Assembly (NCBI GenBank): GCA_964572855.1
Contig: CAZNGF010000018.1
Coordinates: 1-38,641, forward strand
Origin: CAZNGF01 sp964572855
GTDB lineage: Bacteria; Bipolaricaulota; Bipolaricaulia; RBG-16-55-9; JAJCYT01
Direction of reading: 5' to 3'
Length of the DNA stretch: 38,641 bases
Shown here: piece by piece, positions 1 to 9,283 of the stretch
Position numbering within the stretch: the first letter of the stretch is position 1
How the letters are laid out: each line of letters starts with the position of its first letter
Notes under the pieces: model-generated
What the model saw: the letters and a program-made list of their open reading frames with translations, nothing else
Told to the model about the DNA's origin: nothing
Databases searched by the model: none
Program-made: the position numbers and the translations under genes

Positions 1-567
1 TGGAAACTCGGCGAGTTCGAGCAAGCAGAGCGGTATCTGAACGAGAGTCTGGCGCTCACGCGGGAGACGGGCGACCGTTGGACCTTGGCCATGAACTTGA
101 TGTCGCTGGGGCGGATGCACGTTCGCCTGAATCACCTCGACGACGCGGATGAATTCCATCAGGAGAGCCTGACCATCTGCCGGACGATCGAGGAGCCGCG
201 CGGCATCGCCCAGTCGCTCATCGGGTGCGCCCTGGTCGCGCTGGCGGGCCACGAGCCCGAGGACGCGCGGGCGTCCCTGCGCGAAGCGCTCTCGACCGCC
301 ATGGACATGGGCGCGCTCCCCGTGGTGTTGGACGGCTTGTACGCGGCGGCCGAGTGGTTCGTCCAGCAGGGCGAGTTCGCGCGCGCGGCCGAGCTGTTCC
401 AGATGATCCGCCAGCACGCCGCCGCCGAGCACCTCAACAAGGCCGACGCCGAACGCCGGCTGCACGAATTGGCCCCGCGCCTGGAAGCAATCGAGCTCCC
501 CCCGATCCGCCGCCCCAAGCGCGACCTCTCCGCCCTGGTCGAGCGCACGCTGTCCGCCCTTCAATGA
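1..567 (+). CDS. TPR-repeat protein, C-terminal part (5' end outside window)
   Basis: The reading frame is open from base 1 and ends at the TGA at 565-567, so 188 codons of a longer gene are present. The visible part is a run of amphipathic helix pairs typical of tetratricopeptide repeats, with phrases such as 'EQAERYLNESLALTRETGD' and 'DDADEFHQESLTICRTIEE' about 40 residues apart. The repeats end near residue 150 and a short basic/proline tail follows. TPR solenoids bind other proteins; in many environmental bacteria this kind of tail closes large SARP/LuxR-type ATPase regulators, but no catalytic or DNA-binding domain is visible here, so the role of the full protein cannot be stated. The next gene lies 85 bases downstream on the same strand and seems to have its own promoter. 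Confidence 0.85.
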   Translation, partial: WKLGEFEQAERYLNESLALTRETGDRWTLAMNLMSLGRMHVRLNHLDDADEFHQESLTICRTIEEPRGIAQSLIGCALVALAGHEPEDARASLREALSTAMDMGALPVVLDGLYAAAEWFVQQGEFARAAELFQMIRQHAAAEHLNKADAERRLHELAPRLEAIELPPIRRPKRDLSALVERTLSALQ

Positions 568-606
568 CCCCACAGCAACCCCCGCAGATCGGTACCAATG
601 CACCGC

Positions 607-634
607 TTGCCCGCCTATGCTGGGGGACTATAGA
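607..634 (+). promoter_or_regulatory. Possible sigma-70 promoter of the 653 gene
   Basis: TTGCCC (607-612) and TATAGA (629-634) are separated by 16 bases and sit 19 bases upstream of the start codon at 653. The strong ribosome site AAAGGAGGAA (641-650) would lie at the very start of the transcript. This is a pattern match only. Confidence 0.4.
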
Positions 635-652
635 CTCCGCAAAGGAGGAACG

Positions 653-1126
653 ATGAAACGGTTTCTGGTCACGGCGCTGGTGGGCGCTGTGCTGTGCGGT
701 CTGTGCGTGCCGGCGCACGCGCAGACCCCGGATCAGCCCGGCGCGCTTTTTTACGCCGGAGAGTTCGGAACCGGCGTGGCCGGGGCGTGGGGCGGGACGT
801 ATGCGGGGTGGTATCTGGCCTCGCTCGTTTTGGGGGAGGGGGCGGGCGGCGCCGTGGGCCAGCCGCTGGGGATGGCCCTGGGGGGCGCGTTGGGCGTGCA
901 CGGGTTTGCCGTGTTCAACGCCTACGAGGGCGGGCACCCGTTCATGGGACTGCTGGGCGCGCTGGCGGGGCAGACGCTGGCCAGCGCGCTGGTGAACGGC
1001 GTCGTGTTCGGAACCGGCTTGTACGAAGAGCTGTCCAACCAGCAGATCGGGCTTACCTTCACGGCCGCCGGCACGGTCGGCAGCGCGGCCCTGGCCGTGG
1101 TGGGCTACCACCTGGGGCGCTTCTAG
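653..1126 (+). CDS. Small secreted or membrane glycine-rich protein, unknown function
   Basis: 157 residues. The ATG at 653 is chosen because AAAGGAGGAA ends two bases before it and because the protein then opens with a clean signal peptide (MKR, a hydrophobic run, cleavage near AHAQ, residues 21-24). The mature part is rich in Gly, Ala and Leu, with several weakly hydrophobic stretches (about residues 40-75, 85-115 and 130-155) that could pack as membrane helices and resemble Gly-zipper sequences. I do not recognise the family. It converges on the NADH dehydrogenase gene, leaving only 18 bases between the two stop codons. Confidence 0.75.
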   Translation: MKRFLVTALVGAVLCGLCVPAHAQTPDQPGALFYAGEFGTGVAGAWGGTYAGWYLASLVLGEGAGGAVGQPLGMALGGALGVHGFAVFNAYEGGHPFMGLLGALAGQTLASALVNGVVFGTGLYEELSNQQIGLTFTAAGTVGSAALAVVGYHLGRF

Positions 1127-1144
1127 GAACGAGCCCCCGCGCGT

Positions 1145-2941
<1,797 letters not shown>

Positions 2942-3039
2942 GGGACCTCCTCGTATCCAGGTGCCGTCCTCGGTTGGCGGGCAGGAGACAGCTCGCCCGG
3001 CTCCCGCACTCAACGTAACCATCACGGGGGGGACACGCC

Positions 3040-3087
3040 GTAAGTTCCCTTACACTTGAACGCCTGCGCCAACGTAAGCGCGCTTAC
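3040..3087. promoter_or_regulatory. Two dyad operators, GTAAG-N4-CTTAC, upstream of ndh
   Basis: Site A (3040-3053) is GTAAG-TTCC-CTTAC and site B (3074-3087) is GTAAG-CGCG-CTTAC, the latter a perfect 14-base palindrome. Their centres are 34 bases apart, a little over three helical turns. The same dyad recurs as a tandem pair at 27687-27714. A 5-4-5 dyad of this shape fits a dimeric repressor or a CRP/FNR-superfamily activator. The regulator is not encoded in the window as far as I can tell. The position suggests control of ndh on the minus strand. Confidence 0.6.
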
Positions 3088-3173
3088 TGCTCGGTGCCGC
3101 GCGGGCGGATTAGGATGGAAGCGCCTCGAATACGAGGTGAGAAACCCCTTTGCCTTCTCACCCCCTCTCACAC

Positions 3174-3212
3174 CTCACCGGGGCGGCGGGCGCGGTCCGC
3201 TGTCCCGGTGAG
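3174..3212 (-). terminator. Hairpin(s) just past the cytochrome c gene
   Basis: CTCACCGGG (3174-3182) pairs perfectly with CCCGGTGAG (3204-3212), seven bases past the stop codon of the six-heme cytochrome. A second hairpin (3136-3143 with 3155-3162, GGTGAGAA/TTCTCACC) follows on the minus strand. Neither has a clear U-run, so this is a probable but unproven terminator separating the cytochrome gene from ndh, which has the same orientation. Confidence 0.45.
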
Positions 3213-3219
3213 CCTTCCC

Positions 3220-5181
3220 TCACTCCTCGGAAAGCGATGCGAGATAGGCCAGCAACGCCTCGAGCTGGGTGTCGCTCAGGTTGTAAGGCGGCATGGCGTT
3301 GGCGAAGTCTTGGACGATCTTGGCGCCCGGCTGCTGGATCGACTCGCGGATGTAGTCGGCGTCGGCCGTGACCGTGCTGCCGTCGGCCAGCGTCACGGTG
3401 CGCCCGACCAAGCCCCGCCAGCTCGGCCCCACGCTCACCGTGCCGTCGGTCGTGTGGCAGGCCACGCACCCCTGGTTCTGCGCCACCTGCTGCCCCTGGG
3501 CGATGAGCGCCTGGTCGGCCTCGGCTGCGCCGGTCTGGGGGGTGTCGGGTTCCTCGGGCTGCTCGGCTTCGGTGGTTTCCTCGCCCGCTTGCGGTTCGGC
3601 GTCGCTCTCGGAAGCGGGTTTGCCTTCCGCCTCTGACTCCTTGGCGCCGCCCGCCAGCGAGCGCATGTAGGCCACGATCGCCGCCAGCTCGTCCTGGGTG
3701 AAGTTGTAGGGCGGCATGGCCGGCTGGAAGCCCTCCACGATTCTGGCGTCCGGCTCCAGGATCGACTCGCGGATGTAGTCGGCGTCCACGGTCGCGCTCG
3801 AGCCGTCGGTGAACGTTTCCGTGCGGCCGAAGGCGCCCTGCCACGTGGGCCCCACGCCGGGCGAGCCGTCCACGCTGTGGCAGGCCAGGCAGCCGCGCGT
3901 CTGGGCCAGCCGTTGGCCGGTCTCGACCAGGGCCGCCTCGGGCGCGGCGGGCCGTTCCTCGTCGGGGGCTTCCGAGCGCTCCTCGGGCGTTTCGGGCTGC
4001 TCCTCCGGCTCCTCGGCGGGCTCGGCCGGGGTTCGTTCGCCCGCGCCCCCGCGGGCCAGTTCCTCCTCGTACTTGCGCACGAATGCCTGCAGCAGCGCCC
4101 ACACGTTGGGGTCGCTCAGGTTCTGGCGCGCGTTGGCGCGGGCCATCTCGGTGGCGCGCGCCAGGATGTCCGAGGAGCCCAGCTCGTCGCCCTGCAGCAG
4201 CATGGCGTAGCCCTTCTGCATCAGCTTGATGTAGTCCTCGCCGGGCCCGTGGCAGGCCTGGCAGGTGTAGTTCTGCGCGAGGTCCTGGAAGGATTCGTCG
4301 GACAACTGGATGTCGCCCAGGTCGAGCTCGGCGAACAGGCGGATGTGGGCCAGCTGCTGCTCGGCCGCTTGAATCGAGTCGGGGTTGCCGCTGGCGCGCG
4401 CCTCGTCCAGGCGCTCGTTGGTGCGGCTCACGTGGCAGGCCACGCACGAGTTGTCGTTGACGTACTCCAATGGCTTGCCCGCGGGCGAGAGGTTCGGGTT
4501 CTGCTCGACCTCCTCGGCCAGCGGGTTGGGGGTCTTGAAGGGCGACTCGCGCTCGCCGAAGCCCTCGACCAGGAACGTGTCGCGGTGCATGCTCCACCAC
4601 TCCAGCATCCCGGCGATCACGCGCTCCTTCTCCTCGGGGGGCGCGTCCTGCTCGTAGCCGAAGTCGTTGCCGGTCATCCAACGGATGTGCTCGATGGCCT
4701 CCTGGCGCGTGGGCCAGTCGGGCGCGGTGAGCTCGGCCACGTTGCGCTCGAACACCGCCTGCATCGCATCGCGCAGCCCCTCGTGGGCGCGCTCGGTCGT
4801 GAGCGCCAGCGGGCTGCCGCCGTGACAGGCCGTGCAGCCCGTCTGGTCGAAGGGGTAGGTCTCGTTGATGAACTCGGGGTGGATGGCGGTCAGGTCGACC
4901 AGCGGCTGCTCGTCGAAGGCGTCGGTCCCGCCCCAGTTGACGTGGCAGGTCATGCACATGTCGGCCGTGCGCCCGGGGTCGGTGACGACCTTGACCATGC
5001 CCAGCTGCGGCTCGGTGAGGGCCATGTCCAGCAGGTTGAGCTCGCCTTCCCCCTCGCGCTGGAGCTGATAGTAGTACTGGCGCTGATACGTCTTCCACTC
5101 GCGGCTGTAGTTGGTGACGGCCACCGCCGCTATCATGAGCAAAAGCAGGAAACTGGCGATTGCAAACGTTTTACGGACCAA
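3220..5181 (-). CDS. Membrane-anchored six-heme cytochrome c
   Basis: 653 residues with one N-terminal membrane helix (about 5-23) and the rest predicted outside the cytoplasm. Six CXXCH heme sites are visible: C76-H80, C116-H120, C246-H250, C307-H311, C431-H435 and C572-H576. The first four form a helical tetraheme-like module. The last two are separate, duplicated class-I cytochrome c domains (about 415-512 and 555-653), each with the MPPYN segment that supplies the distal Met, joined by long Glu/Pro linkers. The TTG at 5181 is preferred because GGGAGG sits just upstream and the signal anchor then starts properly; the ATG at 5229 has no ribosome site. It is transcribed divergently from the Rieske/cytochrome b/Rnf operon and is the natural electron acceptor for the Rieske protein. 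This is inference from position and domain type. Confidence 0.9.
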   Translation of the reverse strand: MVRKTFAIASFLLLLMIAAVAVTNYSREWKTYQRQYYYQLQREGEGELNLLDMALTEPQLGMVKVVTDPGRTADMCMTCHVNWGGTDAFDEQPLVDLTAIHPEFINETYPFDQTGCTACHGGSPLALTTERAHEGLRDAMQAVFERNVAELTAPDWPTRQEAIEHIRWMTGNDFGYEQDAPPEEKERVIAGMLEWWSMHRDTFLVEGFGERESPFKTPNPLAEEVEQNPNLSPAGKPLEYVNDNSCVACHVSRTNERLDEARASGNPDSIQAAEQQLAHIRLFAELDLGDIQLSDESFQDLAQNYTCQACHGPGEDYIKLMQKGYAMLLQGDELGSSDILARATEMARANARQNLSDPNVWALLQAFVRKYEEELARGGAGERTPAEPAEEPEEQPETPEERSEAPDEERPAAPEAALVETGQRLAQTRGCLACHSVDGSPGVGPTWQGAFGRTETFTDGSSATVDADYIRESILEPDARIVEGFQPAMPPYNFTQDELAAIVAYMRSLAGGAKESEAEGKPASESDAEPQAGEETTEAEQPEEPDTPQTGAAEADQALIAQGQQVAQNQGCVACHTTDGTVSVGPSWRGLVGRTVTLADGSTVTADADYIRESIQQPGAKIVQDFANAMPPYNLSDTQLEALLAYLASLSEE

Positions 5182-5252
5182 CGGGCCTCCCTCCCCCGGG
5201 TTTTTGCATGAGGCGTCATTAGAGCGCATTCAGTCGGGAAAACGACGGGTGG

Positions 5253-5281
5253 ATTGTAGAGCCTGCCGCGCGCCCGCGCAA
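5253..5281 (-). promoter_or_regulatory. Likely promoter of the six-heme cytochrome gene
   Basis: On the minus strand, TTGCGC (5281-5276) and TACAAT (5258-5253) are separated by exactly 17 bases. They lie about 70 bases upstream of the TTG start at 5181 and back-to-back with the promoter at 5367-5395, so both respiratory units could share regulation in this roughly 280-base region. Confidence 0.5.
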
Positions 5282-5366
5282 GGGGGGCTGTTTGCGCGCC
5301 GAAAGTCGGGGAACCAGGGGGGAGCGAAGGGGCGTTTTCCCGCACTTGAACGAACTTTTCCGGGCC

Positions 5367-5395
5367 TTGACAGTCTCCGGACGGGTCGATATAAT
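5367..5395 (+). promoter_or_regulatory. Perfect-consensus sigma-70 promoter of the Rieske/cyt b/Rnf operon
   Basis: TTGACA (5367-5372), a 17-base spacer, and TATAAT (5390-5395): both hexamers match consensus at every base, with ideal spacing. Transcription would start near 5402, giving a leader of about 60 bases before the TTG start at 5462. No obvious operator overlaps it, which argues for strong constitutive expression by the housekeeping sigma factor. Confidence 0.85.
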
Positions 5396-5461
5396 CCGCG
5401 ACAGGCTTAAGGAAACGCCCGTTCCGCACGACTTAATTCAACTTCATTGAGGGGAATCGTT

Positions 5462-6097
5462 TTGTCAAGCGAAGAGTTTGAACCACAGGAAGAGCGCGAG
5501 TTCAAACGGGACAACGCCCTGGGTTTCTTCTCGCGCCGCAAGCTGTTTTCGACGCTCGGCTTCGGGTCGATGTTCCTCGCGTTCGGGGCGATCGCCAACG
5601 GGGTGCTCGCCTTCATCTTCCCCCGGCTGAACCTGGAGGCCTCCTCCACGGTGGCCGTCGGGCGCCCCGAGGACTACCAGGTGGGCACGATGAAGCTCGT
5701 CTCGGGCGCGCAAGTTTACATCTTCCGCGACGAAGCCGGCTTCCAGGCCGTCTCGGGGGTCTGCACCCACCTGGGCTGCTCCTACAAGCCCTTTCGTGAG
5801 GCCGAGAACGATCGGTACGGCTGCCCCGTCGTGGCCCACTGCCCCTGCCACGGGAGCTTTTTCTGCCGCGACGGCGACAACGTGGGCGGCCCGGCACCGC
5901 GCCCGCTGCCTTTCTACCGCATGGAGCTGAGCCCGGACGGGCGCCTCATGGTCAACAAGGGCTACAGCGAGCTCACCGACGCGCTGAGCCAGGCGTCCGG
6001 CGAGGGCGTGGCCCACAACCTCTACTTCGATCCCGACCGGGGCGCGATGGTGGAGGGACCGCATCCGACCGGGGAGGGGACGACCTTCACGACATGA
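5462..6097 (+). CDS. petC: Rieske [2Fe-2S] protein of a cytochrome bc-type complex
   Basis: 211 residues. The protein takes one electron from quinol at the outer quinol site and passes it to cytochrome c. Cluster motifs CTHLGC (C101, H103, C106) and CPCHGS (C127, C129, H130) are complete, including the disulfide pair C106/C129. The N-terminus carries SRRKLF (25-30) followed by a hydrophobic helix (about 32-54), the usual Tat-dependent signal anchor of Rieske proteins. The TTG at 5462 is chosen because GAGGGG ends seven bases upstream; another TTG at 5447 overlaps that site. The stop codon overlaps the next start (ATGA at 6094), indicating translational coupling to cytochrome b. Confidence 0.95.
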   Translation: MSSEEFEPQEEREFKRDNALGFFSRRKLFSTLGFGSMFLAFGAIANGVLAFIFPRLNLEASSTVAVGRPEDYQVGTMKLVSGAQVYIFRDEAGFQAVSGVCTHLGCSYKPFREAENDRYGCPVVAHCPCHGSFFCRDGDNVGGPAPRPLPFYRMELSPDGRLMVNKGYSELTDALSQASGEGVAHNLYFDPDRGAMVEGPHPTGEGTTFTT

Positions 6098-6846
6098 TCG
6101 ACAAACTGCTCCTGTTGCTGCGCGACCTGCGGCGCTCGCGGGTGTGGCTCTCGATATTCCGGCGCTCGCACCTGCCCCGCAGCGAGGCCGACTACCTGGC
6201 CATGAACCGGCGCAACTTCTGGTTCCACGTCCTGCCGGCCAAGCTCAACCGGCGCTCGGCGCGCTTCAGCTACAACTGGCTCTGGATGGGGGTCGTGACC
6301 TTCTGGCTCTTCTGCATCCTGCTGTTGAGCGGGGTCTTTTTGATGTTCTACTACGTCCCCTCGGTTGAGCGCGCCTATGACAGCGTCATGACCATCGTGA
6401 ACGCGGTCTCGTTCGGGCGCTTCATCCGCAACCTGCACAAGTGGGCCGGCGAGCTCATGATCCTGGCCGCCTTCTTCCACATGCTGGCCGTGTTCGTCAA
6501 GGGGGCCTACCAGCGCCCGCGCGAATTCAACTGGATCGTGGGCGTGCTGCTGCTCCTGATCACGGTGTTTTTCGGGTTCTCGGGCTACATCCTGCCCTGG
6601 GACCAACTGGGCTACTACGCCGCGGCCATCGCCGCGAACATCGCCGACGGCACGCCCTTCGTGGGCAAGGCCGTGAAACAGATCTTGTTGGGGGGCTCGG
6701 AGCTGAACCAGCCCACGCTGTTGCGCTGGTACGTGATCCACGTGTTCGTCCTGCCGATGTCGCTCGTGTTGCTGCTGGGCGTGCACTTCTGGCGCATCCG
6801 CAAGGACGGTTACAGCGTGCCGCCCCCGCCTGAGGAGAGCGAGTAA
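6094..6846 (+). CDS. petB: Cytochrome b6-type subunit (N-terminal half of split cytochrome b)
   Basis: 250 residues with four membrane helices, the di-heme quinol-oxidising core. The four heme ligands are present as H115 and H129 (13 residues between) and H216 and H231 (14 between, the b6-type spacing). A soluble N-terminal extension of about 55 residues rich in Arg precedes helix 1. The polypeptide ends after helix 4, so the C-terminal half (subunit IV) must come from another gene. That half is found nine kilobases or less downstream, at the end of the same operon and fused to a ferredoxin. The gene overlaps the Rieske gene by four bases and abuts rnfC directly (TAA then ATG at 6847). Confidence 0.95.
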   Translation: MIDKLLLLLRDLRRSRVWLSIFRRSHLPRSEADYLAMNRRNFWFHVLPAKLNRRSARFSYNWLWMGVVTFWLFCILLLSGVFLMFYYVPSVERAYDSVMTIVNAVSFGRFIRNLHKWAGELMILAAFFHMLAVFVKGAYQRPREFNWIVGVLLLLITVFFGFSGYILPWDQLGYYAAAIAANIADGTPFVGKAVKQILLGGSELNQPTLLRWYVIHVFVLPMSLVLLLGVHFWRIRKDGYSVPPPPEESE

Positions 6847-8136
6847 ATGGCAGTTTTAGGGGGTCTGTCGACGTTCAAGGGGGGGCACCGGTTCGGCTAC
6901 TTCGAGGGCCGCCCCAAGGGCGCGATCCGACTGCTGGCCCCGCCCAAGACCGCGATCCTGCCGCTGAGGCAGCGCGGCTTCGTGCGCGGCGAGCACGCCG
7001 AGCTGTGGGCCGAACCCGCGCCGCTGGTGGCCGAGGGCGACTCGGTCAAAGTCGGTCAGACCATCGCGCGCGACGACCAGGGGCTGTGCTCGCCCGTGCT
7101 GGCCACGGTGTCGGGCACGGTGCGGAGTATCGAGTCGCGCCCGCACCCGTTCGGGGGCCAGAGCCGGGTCGTGATCATCGACGCCGACGGCAANNNNNNN
7201 NNNNNNNNNNNNNNNNNNNNNNNNNNNNNNNNNNNNNNNNNNNNNNNNNNNNNNNNNNNNNNNNNNNNNNNNNNNNNNNNNNNNNNNNNNNNNGGCCTCA
7301 AGGTCCTGCGCGCCGCGCTGGGGAACGTGTCCGTCCACGTCGGGGTCGGGTACAACCGCCCGCGCGTGGTCGAGGAGCTGCAGGAGCGCATCCCGCAGGA
7401 GTGGTGCGTGCTGCAGCCGCTACTGCCCAAGTACCCGCAGGGCGAGGACGAGGTGCTCGTGCGCACGCTGCTGGATTTGCGCGTGCCGGCCGGGGGCTTT
7501 GCCAGCGATGTCGGGGCACTCGTGGTCGACGTGCAAGCGTGCGTGGCCGCCTACGAGGCCGCCTTCGAGGGCAAGCCGTTGGTCGAGCGCGTCGTGAGCG
7601 TGGCCGGATCGGCCGTGAAAGACCCGGCCAACGTGCGCGCCCGCATCGGCACCCCTCTGAGCGAGTTCGTCCGGCTCGCCGACGGGGGCGTGACCGTGCT
7701 GGGCGGCGTGATGCGCGGCGCCGCCGTGGAGGATTTGGACCAAAACGCGATCCTGGCCGACACCAAAGCCGTGGTCGGGCTCAAGCGCCCGCGCCCCGTG
7801 CTCAACGCCGTGGGGGATCCGGGCTTCGATCGGGATTCCTTCACCAACGTGTTCGTCCCGCTGCCGGGAATCGCCAAGGTGGCCGACGTCGGGCTGCACG
7901 GGCTGGAGCGGGACTGCATCCGTTGCGGCTACTGCCTGGACGTGTGCCCGCAGAACCTCGCCCCCATCTGGATCGCCCAGTTCGCCCGGAACGAAGGGGG
8001 GCTCGAGGACGCCAAGGCGCTCGACATGGCGGCCTGCGTGGAGTGCGGGCTCTGCAGCTACGTGTGCCCCTCCAAGATCCCCGTCATGAGCTGGATCCAG
8101 GAGGGCAAGGCGGCCGCGCGCAAGGGAGAGGGATAA
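6847..8136 (+). CDS. rnfC: RnfC-like subunit, interrupted by an N gap
   Basis: RnfC is the peripheral cytoplasmic subunit that carries the NADH/FMN site and two [4Fe-4S] clusters. The N-terminal sandwich-hybrid domain (about residues 1-115, with a biotinyl-like 'GDSVKVGQTIA' turn), the SLBB-like middle and both cluster motifs (CIRCGYCLDVCP and CVECGLCSYVCP near the C-terminus) are present. The 100-base N run replaces the segment where family members have the GGAGFP nucleotide-binding loop and the 'ECEPY' segment. From the family layout I expect about 80 residues there, while 100 N encode only 33, so the real gap is probably nearer 240 bases. The frame is the same on both sides. An insertion of about 50 residues rich in Val and Pro precedes the first cluster motif. 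Confidence 0.88.
   Translation: MAVLGGLSTFKGGHRFGYFEGRPKGAIRLLAPPKTAILPLRQRGFVRGEHAELWAEPAPLVAEGDSVKVGQTIARDDQGLCSPVLATVSGTVRSIESRPHPFGGQSRVVIIDADGXXXXXXXXXXXXXXXXXXXXXXXXXXXXXXXXXXGLKVLRAALGNVSVHVGVGYNRPRVVEELQERIPQEWCVLQPLLPKYPQGEDEVLVRTLLDLRVPAGGFASDVGALVVDVQACVAAYEAAFEGKPLVERVVSVAGSAVKDPANVRARIGTPLSEFVRLADGGVTVLGGVMRGAAVEDLDQNAILADTKAVVGLKRPRPVLNAVGDPGFDRDSFTNVFVPLPGIAKVADVGLHGLERDCIRCGYCLDVCPQNLAPIWIAQFARNEGGLEDAKALDMAACVECGLCSYVCPSKIPVMSWIQEGKAAARKGEG
7194..7293. other. Assembly gap (100 N) inside rnfC
   Basis: Exactly 100 unresolved bases, the usual arbitrary placeholder for a scaffold join. The true length and sequence are unknown. It removes the part of RnfC that would show whether the NADH/FMN site is intact. 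Confidence 0.99.
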
Positions 8137-8137
8137 C

Positions 8138-9283
8138 ATGGGCAAACTCAGAGAAACCCACCACCGGCTGGCCGAAGGGGTGAACCGGGCGTTCCACGCG
8201 CTGGAGGCGCGCGTCAAGGACACCCCGGGCATCCGCCGACTGGACGTCATCGTCGAGGGCCTGCGCGACGCGATCATCGGCGGCAGCGAGAAGACCGTGA
8301 GCCAGTCGCCTTTCCTGCGCGACGGGATCGGGATGCAGCGCTACATGATCATGCCGATTTTGGTGTGCCTGCCGCTGGCGCTGTTTTCGATCTGGCTCTA
8401 CGGCTGGCGTGCGCTGGCGATCATCGCCGTGACCTACATCTTCGGCGGACTGGCCGAGTTGGCCTTCATCGTGGTGCGCCGGCACGAGATCACCGAGGGG
8501 GTGCTGGTCACCGGCATCCTGTTCGCGCTCAGCCTCCCGCCCACCGTGCCCCTGTGGATGGTGGCGGTGGGCATCGTGTTCGGCGTCGTGATCGGCAAGG
8601 AGATCTTCGGCGGGACGGGGCACAACATCTTCAACGTGGCCATCACCGGGCGTGCTTTCCTGCTGATCTCGTTCCCGGTCGAGATGACCACGCGCTGGTG
8701 GGAGCCGTTAAGCTTCGGTTCCGACTCCTGGCTCGGGGGCTTTTTGCACTTCCAGCCCGCCGCCGACGCGCTCACCACGGCCACGCCGCTGCAGGCCATG
8801 AAGTTCGACGGGGCGGCCACGCCCCTGTGGGACTTGTTCCTGGGCGTGCGCGCCGGTTCCATGGGCGAGTCCTCCATCCTGCTGCTGCTGTTGGGTGCCG
8901 GGTTGCTCATCTTCAGCCGCGTGGTGGACTGGCGCCTGACCGCGGTCATGATGGCCACCATCGGGATCACGGGCCAGCTCATGCACATGATGTTCGGCCA
9001 GATCGGCGAGTACACCGTCGGGGACGGCCTGTTCATGATGCTGGCGGGCAGCGCGCTGTTTGCGGCCACGCTCAACATCACCGATCCCGTCACCAGCCCG
9101 ATGACCACCCGCGGCAAGATCTGGCTCGGGATCATCGTCGGGCTACTCACGGTCCTGATCCGCACGCTCACGGGCTACAACGAGGGCATCACGTTTGCTA
9201 TCCTGTTGGGGAACATGTTCGTTCCGCTGCTGGATCGGTTCACCTTGCCCAAGAGCTTCGCGGGGGAGGCGAAAGCGACATGA
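8138..9283 (+). CDS. rnfD: RnfD/NqrB-type membrane flavoprotein subunit
   Basis: 381 residues, many hydrophobic helices. RnfD and NqrB carry a covalently bound FMN and form part of the ion channel. The family motif GTGHNIFN (160-166 region) is clear, and the flavinylation motif appears as TTATPL (213-218), with T216 at the FMN-accepting position (family pattern S/T-G-A-T). The cytoplasmic N-terminus of about 65 residues and the 'RDGIGMQRYM' lead-in to helix 1 look more like NqrB than typical RnfD. Gly at the second motif position is replaced by Thr, a small departure. The gene starts one base after rnfC ends and overlaps rnfG by four bases (ATGA). Confidence 0.93.
   Translation: MGKLRETHHRLAEGVNRAFHALEARVKDTPGIRRLDVIVEGLRDAIIGGSEKTVSQSPFLRDGIGMQRYMIMPILVCLPLALFSIWLYGWRALAIIAVTYIFGGLAELAFIVVRRHEITEGVLVTGILFALSLPPTVPLWMVAVGIVFGVVIGKEIFGGTGHNIFNVAITGRAFLLISFPVEMTTRWWEPLSFGSDSWLGGFLHFQPAADALTTATPLQAMKFDGAATPLWDLFLGVRAGSMGESSILLLLLGAGLLIFSRVVDWRLTAVMMATIGITGQLMHMMFGQIGEYTVGDGLFMMLAGSALFAATLNITDPVTSPMTTRGKIWLGIIVGLLTVLIRTLTGYNEGITFAILLGNMFVPLLDRFTLPKSFAGEAKAT

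Noticed and set aside
3137..3212. REP- or MITE-like intergenic repeat
   Set aside because: The CTCACC-rich stretch looks like common intergenic repeats, but only local hairpins are seen and no second copy of the whole unit occurs in the window.
7194..7293. Frameshift in rnfC
   Set aside because: The same frame is open on both sides of the gap, and both halves are normal RnfC sequence, so the gene is interrupted only by missing data.
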